Part shown: positions 1 through 10,545 of the stretch, one piece after another
How the letters are laid out: every line of letters begins with the position of its first letter
Position numbering within the stretch: position 1 is the stretch's first letter
DNA from: Deltaproteobacteria bacterium
GTDB lineage: Bacteria > Myxococcota_A > SURF-8
Direction of reading: 5' to 3'
Assembly (NCBI GenBank): GCA_029570245.1
Contig: JAKQSH010000130.1
Span: forward strand, 1 to 10,545
Length of the DNA stretch: 10,545 bases
Program-made: the position numbers and the translations under genes
Notes under the pieces: model-generated
Told to the model about the DNA's origin: nothing
Databases searched by the model: none
What the model saw: only the letters and a program-made list of their open reading frames with translations

Positions 1-1
1 G

Positions 2-5149
<5,148 letters not shown>

Positions 5150-5162
5150 CGCCCATAACGCC

Positions 5163-5193
5163 TAAGAAGGCCCGCAAATTGCGGGCCTTCTTA
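5163..5193 (+). terminator. Rho-independent terminator after the cysteine-rich gene
   Basis: A perfect 13-bp stem (5163-5175 with 5181-5193) has a GC-rich core, GGCCCGC with GCGGGCC, flanked by A:T pairs. The five-base loop can close by one further A:T pair. A T-rich stretch (TTATTTACTT, 5191-5200) follows. It lies 13 nt past the stop codon at 5147-5149 and separates that gene from frr. The downstream T-run is modest rather than long. Confidence 0.88.
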
Positions 5194-5198
5194 TTTAC

Positions 5199-5228
5199 TT
5201 GTAAAAGCAGCCCGCGATTGAGTACAAT
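5199..5228 (+). promoter_or_regulatory. Candidate sigma70-type promoter for frr operon
   Basis: TTGTAA (5199-5204, four of six matches to TTGACA) and TACAAT (5223-5228, five of six matches to TATAAT) are separated by 18 nt. They lie just after the terminator and about 100 nt before the frr start, which would give a leader of roughly 95 nt. This is judged by eye only; the spacing is slightly long and the -35 is imperfect. Confidence 0.45.
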
Positions 5229-5240
5229 TATGTTTTGTAC
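5222..5240. promoter_or_regulatory. Inverted repeat GTACAA-N7-TTGTAC, possible operator
   Basis: A perfect 6-bp inverted repeat with a 7-nt spacer overlaps the proposed -10 element and the likely start of transcription. That position suits a repressor site. It could equally be a small RNA hairpin or chance in an AT-rich stretch. No regulator is encoded in this window. Confidence 0.35.
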
Positions 5241-5330
5241 GAGGTTTAAAGGAAAAGACACTGGAGACAGTTTCTTTCAGCAATAACGTAAAAAAATCGA
5301 ACCCGATTAAAATTCAGGAAGGATTTCAAC

Positions 5331-5888
5331 ATGCTGGATGATCTTTACAAGGAAATTGAAGAGAAAATGGCCGGACGCATCGAAGGACTGCAGCGCGAAC
5401 TGTCGCGCATGAGAACCGGACGCGCCACCCCTTCCCTTCTGGACGGCATCAGAGTCGATTATTACAACACTCCCACGCCGTTGAACCAGATTGCGTCAGT
5501 AAGCGTTCCCGAAGCGCGCCTCATCGTTATTCAGCCATGGGAGAAAAGCATCATCAACAACATCGAAAAAGCAATCGCCTCGGCTGACCTGGGCCTGAAT
5601 CCCAGCAACGACGGAAACGTAATCCGCATTCCAATCCCCACACTCAACCAGGAGCGCCGCCAGGAACTGGCCAAGCAGGTCAAAAAACAGACCGAGGATG
5701 CCAAAGTTTCGATCCGCAACATCCGTCGCGACTACAACGAATCCGTAAAGAAGAGACAGAAAGACAAGGTCATTACCGAAGACGACATGCACAAGGGACT
5801 TGACCATATCCAGAAAATCACCGACAAGGTCATCGACAAAATCGAAGACATCTACAAAGCCAAAGAAAAGGAAATTCTGGAAGTCTAG
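5331..5888 (+). CDS. frr: Ribosome recycling factor
   Basis: Cytoplasmic factor that, with EF-G, splits the post-termination ribosome into subunits so they can be reused. At 185 residues it has the standard family length. The N-terminal helix carries MRTGRATPSLLDGI (27-40). The small domain II follows, with VSVPEARLIVIQPW and the IEKAI segment. The long helices of domain I then run from PTLNQERRQELAKQVKK to the C-terminus. The start is supported by AGGAAGGA at 5316-5323, 7 nt before the ATG. It is the first gene after a terminator and candidate promoter, and the Hsp70 gene starts 21 nt after its stop. In many bacteria frr follows pyrH and tsf, which are not seen here. Confidence 0.97.
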   Translation: MLDDLYKEIEEKMAGRIEGLQRELSRMRTGRATPSLLDGIRVDYYNTPTPLNQIASVSVPEARLIVIQPWEKSIINNIEKAIASADLGLNPSNDGNVIRIPIPTLNQERRQELAKQVKKQTEDAKVSIRNIRRDYNESVKKRQKDKVITEDDMHKGLDHIQKITDKVIDKIEDIYKAKEKEILEV

Positions 5889-5909
5889 TTTCATTACCGG
5901 GGAGCCTAC

Positions 5910-7478
5910 ATGGAGAAGATAATTGGAATCGACCTCGGCACCACCAATTCATGCGTGGCGGTCGTCGAAGGGGAAAATGCTGTAGTAATTCCGGCTGCCG
6001 ACGGCGCAAAAGTGCAGGCATCCATCGTTTCATTCCTGCCCGACGGTCGCAGGCTGGTCGGCAACGAAGCCAGGGAACAGCTGGTTTACAACCCCTACAA
6101 CACCGTCTTCTCCGCCAAAAGACTGATCGGACGGGCATTTTCCTCCTATGAGGTGCAGACATTCAAAGAAAAATGCCCCTACCAGCTAGTCGAAGGCCCA
6201 AACAATTCGGTGTTGACGCAGATTCACGACAGAACCTACACTATTCCAGAAATCGGCTCGTTCGTGCTTAAACAGATGAAGTCCATAGCCGAGAATTACC
6301 TTGGTGAAGCTGTAAACAAAGCTGTCATAACCGTTCCGGCTAACTTCAACGATCAGCAGCGCAACGCGACCAAACAGGCCGGAGAGCTGGCCGGGCTGGA
6401 AGTGGTGAAAATAATCAATGAGCCCACAGCGGCGGCGTTGTCTTATGGCTTCGGAAAATCCTACGAACAGAAAATAGCAGTTTACGACTTCGGCGGCGGA
6501 ACTTTCGACATCAGCGTTCTGCAACTTCAGGACGACCTTTTCGAGGTAATATCCACTGCCGGCGACACTTTCCTGGGCGGTGACGACATCGGCCATCTGA
6601 TAGTCCAGATGATCGTCAATTCGTACAAACGCAACTTCAAAGTAGAAATAGACAAAGACCCCATCGCCATGTTGCGTGTGCAGTATGAAGCCGAGCGAGC
6701 CAAGCAGATTCTGTCTTCGGAAGACAGCGTGAATATACAGATTCCGTCGCTTGTTTCCGGCCCGGACGGAATGATCGACCTCAATGTTGCACTCAACCGT
6801 ACGAACTTCGAAAAAATCTCAACCGAACTCATCAAAAAATCCTTTGTAATCTGCGACGAAGCCATGCGTCTGGCGAAACTGCATCCATCAGAAATCGAAA
6901 ACGTAATTCTGGTTGGTGGAACAACCATGATTCCGCTGGTGCGCAGCATGGTTGAAGAGTATTTCGGACGCAAGCCTTTCTGGGGAGTAAACCCCGAAGA
7001 AGTGGTGGCGCTGGGAGCGGCCATCGAAGGCGCGATTCTGGCTGGAGAGCATCGCAAATCCGGGCGCGAGGCGGTGCTGCTGGATGTAACTTCGCTTTCG
7101 CTGGGCATAGCTACAGTGGGTGGGCGCGTTGAACGCATCATCGAGCGCAACACGCCCATTCCGGTTGAGCGCACCCGCATGTTTACAACATCTCGCGATT
7201 CACAGGAAAAAGTACATATCCGCATCTATCAGGGCGAATCCGACACCGAAGACGAAAACGAACTGATGGGAGAGCTTGAGCTTTCGGGACTTAACCCCAA
7301 CGCCAGACGCGGAGAAGCTCAGATCGCCGTAACTTTCGAAATCGACACCAACGGCATAGTGCAGGTAAACGCCATCGACAAGGTAACCGGACTCAAGGCC
7401 GCCGCCGAAATCGACCTGGCCGGAGAAGCGCCGATGCCGACAGGCTTCAGTGACAAAAATCTGCCCGGAGCCGTATAA
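5910..7478 (+). CDS. Lidless Hsp70 (DnaK-like) chaperone
   Basis: 522 residues, clearly Hsp70. The ATPase domain is intact: IIGIDLGTTNSC (4-15) for phosphate binding, AKRLIGR with the Lys at position 70 as in E. coli DnaK, INEPTAAALSYG (169-180), DFGGGTFDIS (193-202) and VILVGGTTMIP for adenosine. The interdomain linker is VLLDVTSLSLGI (389-400), with Ser where DnaK usually has Pro. The beta-sandwich substrate domain follows, including IYQGES and VTFEIDTNGIVQVNAIDK. The protein ends about 20 residues after this domain, so the helical lid (roughly DnaK 510-638) is absent. The reading frame shows no break, so this looks like a natural short form. GGGGAG at 5899-5904 supports the start. It probably works with the J-domain protein 18 nt downstream. 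It is less likely to be the housekeeping DnaK, so no symbol is given. Confidence 0.93.
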   Translation: MEKIIGIDLGTTNSCVAVVEGENAVVIPAADGAKVQASIVSFLPDGRRLVGNEAREQLVYNPYNTVFSAKRLIGRAFSSYEVQTFKEKCPYQLVEGPNNSVLTQIHDRTYTIPEIGSFVLKQMKSIAENYLGEAVNKAVITVPANFNDQQRNATKQAGELAGLEVVKIINEPTAAALSYGFGKSYEQKIAVYDFGGGTFDISVLQLQDDLFEVISTAGDTFLGGDDIGHLIVQMIVNSYKRNFKVEIDKDPIAMLRVQYEAERAKQILSSEDSVNIQIPSLVSGPDGMIDLNVALNRTNFEKISTELIKKSFVICDEAMRLAKLHPSEIENVILVGGTTMIPLVRSMVEEYFGRKPFWGVNPEEVVALGAAIEGAILAGEHRKSGREAVLLDVTSLSLGIATVGGRVERIIERNTPIPVERTRMFTTSRDSQEKVHIRIYQGESDTEDENELMGELELSGLNPNARRGEAQIAVTFEIDTNGIVQVNAIDKVTGLKAAAEIDLAGEAPMPTGFSDKNLPGAV

Positions 7479-7496
7479 GAACAACAGCTGGCTGCA

Positions 7497-8465
7497 ATGA
7501 AAAATATTCTTGTTATCGACTGCGAGGAAGGCCGCAGGGACTTCTTCAGAAAAATCACCGGGGACGAATTCAAAGTATTTCTGGCGAAAAACGCCGGACA
7601 GGGAATGGGCGGTTTCACAAAATTGAAGCCGCCCATTGTTATTCTGCACAGCCAGTCCGACGGACAACAGCTGGCCGCCGATATCCGCAACCTTGAGGGC
7701 GGTCGCGACTGCTGCATCGTCATTCTGGGAGGAGAAGCAACGCCAGACGTTAAGACGCATGTACTGCCATGGCCTGTCGAAGCTGAAAAACTCAAGGAAA
7801 GCCTGCGGAATATATGCAGAAAATCCACAGATACCCCGGAGGAAAAAACGTCGGGAAAAGAAGAAACCACGCCGGATTTAAACCTTGAATTTTCTACGGC
7901 GCTGGCGCTTTTTTCAGAACTCGGCCCGACCGACATCGAATATATCGGCATGGAAAGGCTGGTTTTCGTAAAAAAACAGTATGAGAACCTGGAACATCTC
8001 GATTATTATCAGGTTCTTGGTGTTCCTGCCGACGAAAACCCGGCGCTGATTAAACGCAGTTATTTTGCGCTGGCCCGCAGTTACCATCCCGACCATTTCG
8101 CCTCCGTCGCTCAGGGAAATTTCCGGCAGGCCGCCGGGCAGATTTTCAGGCGCATGACTGAAGCATATCAGATTTTAATGAACGCCGAGAAGCGTGCAGA
8201 ATACGACAGGCGAATCTCTAAAGACCGCAATGGCGAAACTTTACGTTTCTCGACCGGAGAACGGGAACAGAAAGGACCTAAAGTCCGTGACCGCGAAATA
8301 GAGAATCCCCAGGCCCGCAAATTCTACAATCTGGCGCAGTCGGCCATTCGTGACGGAGATTATGCGGCGGCAAAAATGAACCTGAAACTGGCCGCTCAGA
8401 TGGCCGGGGAACATCCGCTCATAAAAAAATCGCAGGAGGAAATAGACTTACTCTTGCAAAAATAG
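7497..8465 (+). CDS. J-domain protein with degenerate receiver-like N-terminus
   Basis: 322 residues. Residues 1-109 resemble a response-regulator receiver fold: a first strand NILVID with acidic residues D8/E10/E11, a third strand PPIVILH, a fifth-strand region ending LPWPVEAEKLKESL. The usual phosphoacceptor Asp is His51, the conserved Lys is replaced near Trp92, and the Thr/Ser site is Gly, so phosphorylation is unlikely. A variable linker follows (110-165). The J domain spans about 167-238, from LDYYQVLGVPADENPALIK through the invariant HPD at 197-199 to AEKRAEYDRR. The tail (about 273-322) has a TPR-like helix pair, ARKFYNLAQSAIRDGDYAAAKMN. Zinc-finger and Gly/Phe regions of DnaJ are absent. 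It lies 18 nt after the Hsp70 gene with no clear Shine-Dalgarno, suggesting translational coupling. Its likely role is to stimulate and direct that Hsp70. Confidence 0.88.
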   Translation: MKNILVIDCEEGRRDFFRKITGDEFKVFLAKNAGQGMGGFTKLKPPIVILHSQSDGQQLAADIRNLEGGRDCCIVILGGEATPDVKTHVLPWPVEAEKLKESLRNICRKSTDTPEEKTSGKEETTPDLNLEFSTALALFSELGPTDIEYIGMERLVFVKKQYENLEHLDYYQVLGVPADENPALIKRSYFALARSYHPDHFASVAQGNFRQAAGQIFRRMTEAYQILMNAEKRAEYDRRISKDRNGETLRFSTGEREQKGPKVRDREIENPQARKFYNLAQSAIRDGDYAAAKMNLKLAAQMAGEHPLIKKSQEEIDLLLQK

Positions 8466-8542
8466 ATTCTTGTCTACATAATGTTGCCGTTTATTCTGAC
8501 GGTTCCGATCTTGAACAATCAATTCGACCTGAGAGTCAAGCA

Positions 8543-9673
8543 GTGCCAAACAACAGTACCAAGCTTTTTGTCACAGGTTCCGAAGTAATCGCCAAAGCAG
8601 CCATAGACGCAGGCTGCAACTTCTTCGCAGGTTATCCCATAACGCCGGCTTCCGGCATTCTGAAGTCCATGCTTCAGATGCTACCGGGAGTTCATGGTGT
8701 CGGAATACAGGGCGAAGACGAGATTACTTCAATCGGTTTCTGCCTGGGCGCGTCGGCTGCGGGCATGAAGGTTCTGACGGCCACATCTGGCCCCGGAATC
8801 TCTTTGTATTCCGAGAACATCGGCTTCGGTCTTATGGCCGAAATTCCGATGGTAATCGTAAACGTGCAGCGCATGGGTCCGGCCACCGGCGGCGCAACCA
8901 CCAGCACCGAAGGCGACATCATGTTCATGCGCTGGGTTACATCCGGCGGCTATCCGATGATAGTTCTGGTGCCCACTACGCTTGAAGAAGCCTATACGCT
9001 GACGGTCGAAGCCTTCAACTTGGCGGAGCGTCTGCGCACTGTTGTAATTCTGGCAACCAATAAAGACCTGGCCATGTGCAACGATACCATCGACCCGTCG
9101 GAACTGCATATGCCGCCGCTGGTCGAGAGAAAACAGGCCAGCCCGGACACGGAAAAATATCTGCCGTACTTCTACGAGAAACTTTCCGACATCCCTGATT
9201 TCGCTGCGCTGGGCGGAAGTATTCTTTCGCGCTTCAACACGTCCACGCATGGCAAAAACGGTTATCTGGTGAAAAAACCGGCAATCGTAAACGACTCGCT
9301 CATGCATCTGGTGGAAAAAATACACGCAAACCAGGATGAAATCGACCGTGTCGGAGCCGACATCGACGAAGGCGCGGAAACAATAATCATCGCCTACGGT
9401 CAGCCGGCCCGCAGCGCGCGCGACACCATAGCTCATGCAAGAGCCGGAGGCCGCAAACTCTCGCTGCTTACTGTTTATTCAGTATGGCCGCTGCCGGAAA
9501 AGAAACTCAGACAATACGCCGCCGGACACAAGCGAATTGTCATACCCGAACAGAATCTGGGTCAGTACGCCATCGAAATAGAGCGGCTTTTCCCCGACAT
9601 GGAAGTCCGCCGCATCAATCGTATCGACGGCAAACAGATCACACCCGATCAGATAGAGGAACGGTGCTTCTGA
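8543..9673 (+). CDS. korA: 2-oxoacid:ferredoxin oxidoreductase, alpha subunit
   Basis: Alpha subunit of a CoA- and TPP-dependent enzyme that oxidatively decarboxylates a 2-oxoacid to an acyl-CoA and reduces ferredoxin. At 376 residues it fits the single-domain alpha type without an N-terminal gamma fusion. Motifs: GYPITPASGIL (30-40), an EDE cluster (58-60) in a segment leading to GASAAG, TSGPGISLYSENIG (81-94), AEIPMVIVNVQRMGPATGG (99-117), and a C-terminal domain with TIIIAYGQPARSAR and LSLLTVYSVWPLP. The start is GTG at 8543; GAGAG about 7 nt upstream is a weak ribosome site. The gap from the J-domain gene is 77 nt and holds no convincing promoter (TTGTCT at 8470 and TATTCT at 8492 are poor). 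Substrate cannot be fixed from sequence: 2-oxoglutarate is the best guess, with branched-chain oxoacids (VorB type) possible, so the symbol is tentative. Confidence 0.88.
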   Translation: MPNNSTKLFVTGSEVIAKAAIDAGCNFFAGYPITPASGILKSMLQMLPGVHGVGIQGEDEITSIGFCLGASAAGMKVLTATSGPGISLYSENIGFGLMAEIPMVIVNVQRMGPATGGATTSTEGDIMFMRWVTSGGYPMIVLVPTTLEEAYTLTVEAFNLAERLRTVVILATNKDLAMCNDTIDPSELHMPPLVERKQASPDTEKYLPYFYEKLSDIPDFAALGGSILSRFNTSTHGKNGYLVKKPAIVNDSLMHLVEKIHANQDEIDRVGADIDEGAETIIIAYGQPARSARDTIAHARAGGRKLSLLTVYSVWPLPEKKLRQYAAGHKRIVIPEQNLGQYAIEIERLFPDMEVRRINRIDGKQITPDQIEERCF

Positions 9674-10545
9674 TGGAAGAAAAAGCCATTCAATACGTAG
9701 ACCCGGCTAAAAAGCCCTATCCTTTCTGCCCCGGCTGTTCACACAGCCTCATACTGGACGCAATCGACCGTTCGCTGCAAATAAACAGAGCCGATCCCAA
9801 AAGAACGCTGCTGGTGTCCGATATAGGCTGCATCGGCATGTCGGACCGTTTTTTCGACGTTCACACGCTGCACGGACTGCACGGACGCTCGTTCACTTAC
9901 GCCTCCGGCGCAAAACTGGCCGATCCCGATCTGAATGTTTTCGTTCTGGTGGGAGACGGCGGCGTCGGCATCGGCGGTAATCATCTAATACATGCTGCAC
10001 GCCGCAACATCGGAATAACGGTGATTGTCTTCAACAATTACAACTTCGGAATGACAGGCGGACAGCACAGCGCCACCACGCCGCTAAAAGGCATCACCAG
10101 CACCACACCGGAAGGCAACATCGACAATCCGCTGGACGTGGCCTCACTGGCCAAAGCCACCGGGGCGACGTTCGTTGCACGCGTTACGGCGTTCGACCGC
10201 GACCTGGATCGGATAATCGCCGAAGGCATGCGCCACAAAGGATTTGCGCTCATAGAAGTTCTCGAACTCTGTACAGCCTATTATTCGCCGCGCAACGATT
10301 TCAAGAAATCGGAACTGGAAGCGAAAATTCAGGAACTGCCCGGAGCTTCAGGGGTGCTGCAGAATATCGAAAAGCCGGAATACTCGCAGCGCCTGCGCGA
10401 CTTTTTCACGCCTGAAAAGCAGAGTTTCGAGTTCAAGGGCATCGAAAAAATGTTCGAGCACAACCTGCCCGGAAACGAATACGACCTGATACTGGCCGGT
10501 TCCGCCGGAATGAAAATCGTCACCGCCGCCGCCAACCTGGGCAAC
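9673..10545 (+). CDS. korB: 2-oxoacid:ferredoxin oxidoreductase, TPP-binding beta subunit with apparent gamma domain (3'-partial)
   Basis: The frame stays open to the right edge, 291 codons visible. The ATG overlaps the alpha stop codon by one base (TGATG), implying translational coupling. Beta-subunit features: PYPFCPGCSHSLILDAI with C19 and C22, SDIGCIGMSDRFF with C53, LHGLHGR then ASGAKLA, the TPP/Mg motif GDGGVGIGGNHLIHAARRN (94-112) and VIVFNNYNFGMTGGQHSATTP (117-137). A classical beta subunit would end near residue 250-290. Instead, after a linker, EYDLILAGSAGMKIVTAAANL begins at about 269. This resembles the nucleotide-fold start of the gamma subunit (normally GxGGQG), so a beta-gamma fusion is inferred. 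The GxGGQG is altered to GSAGMK. Alpha, beta and gamma then would make a complete enzyme, with electrons passing to ferredoxin. Symbol tentative, as for alpha. Confidence 0.88.
   Translation, partial: MEEKAIQYVDPAKKPYPFCPGCSHSLILDAIDRSLQINRADPKRTLLVSDIGCIGMSDRFFDVHTLHGLHGRSFTYASGAKLADPDLNVFVLVGDGGVGIGGNHLIHAARRNIGITVIVFNNYNFGMTGGQHSATTPLKGITSTTPEGNIDNPLDVASLAKATGATFVARVTAFDRDLDRIIAEGMRHKGFALIEVLELCTAYYSPRNDFKKSELEAKIQELPGASGVLQNIEKPEYSQRLRDFFTPEKQSFEFKGIEKMFEHNLPGNEYDLILAGSAGMKIVTAAANLGN

Noticed and set aside
5295..5308. Small inverted repeat AATCG-AACC-CGATT before frr
   Set aside because: The stem is only 5 bp and AT-rich, so it is not distinguishable from chance.
6527..7225. 232-codon minus-strand frame
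   Set aside because: It lies wholly opposite the Hsp70 gene and has no recognisable domain or ribosome site.
8462..8542. Upstream extension of the oxidoreductase alpha subunit
   Set aside because: The frame is open through this stretch, but no ATG, GTG or TTG codon was seen in it, and the family motifs begin right after the GTG at 8543.

Overview
The window looks like bacterial chromosome from a Myxococcota or other former Deltaproteobacteria lineage, or a relative. This is inferred from gene style, not from a marker-gene search. The first half is one very large cysteine-rich protein. It combines tandem eight-cysteine units, a MopE-like DGxDxNCDG metal-binding motif, a start resembling DUF1565 beta-helix proteins, and a long Gly-rich tail, a mix typical of large surface proteins in that group. 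The second half holds a ferredoxin-dependent 2-oxoacid oxidoreductase, which fits an anaerobic or microaerobic lifestyle. All genes are on the + strand and spacing is tight except around the terminator/promoter region at 5150-5330.

Layout. (1) 2-5149: the 3' part of a secreted or surface cysteine-rich protein, open at the left edge, with at least 1715 residues visible. It has 23 eight-cysteine units of 46-52 residues, one diverged unit, a MopE-like motif, a beta-helix-like region and about 360 Gly-rich residues. (2) 5150-5330: a strong hairpin terminator, then a candidate promoter with an overlapping inverted repeat. (3) 5331-8465: frr (ribosome recycling factor), a 522-residue Hsp70 that lacks the C-terminal lid, and a J-domain protein with a degenerate receiver-like N-terminus. 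Gaps are 21 and 18 nt, so this is probably one operon. (4) 8543 to the right edge: the alpha subunit of a 2-oxoacid:ferredoxin oxidoreductase, then a TPP-binding beta subunit whose start overlaps the alpha stop codon. The beta subunit appears to continue into a gamma-like domain and is cut by the window edge.

How the genes work together. The Hsp70 and J protein are adjacent and probably act as a dedicated chaperone pair. J-domain proteins stimulate Hsp70 ATP hydrolysis, and this Hsp70 keeps its ATPase motifs while lacking the lid that normally closes over substrate. Coupling to frr places them with translation. The alpha and beta(-gamma) subunits should form one CoA-dependent oxidoreductase that decarboxylates a 2-oxoacid and passes electrons to ferredoxin. 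The cysteine-rich protein is a separate unit, closed off by its own terminator.

The most unusual items are the internal evolution of the cysteine-rich protein (a 579-nt block duplication and recent unit duplications), the lidless Hsp70 with a pseudo-receiver/J-domain partner, and the apparent beta-gamma fusion. No RNA genes, insertion sequences, CRISPR arrays or integrase sites were seen.
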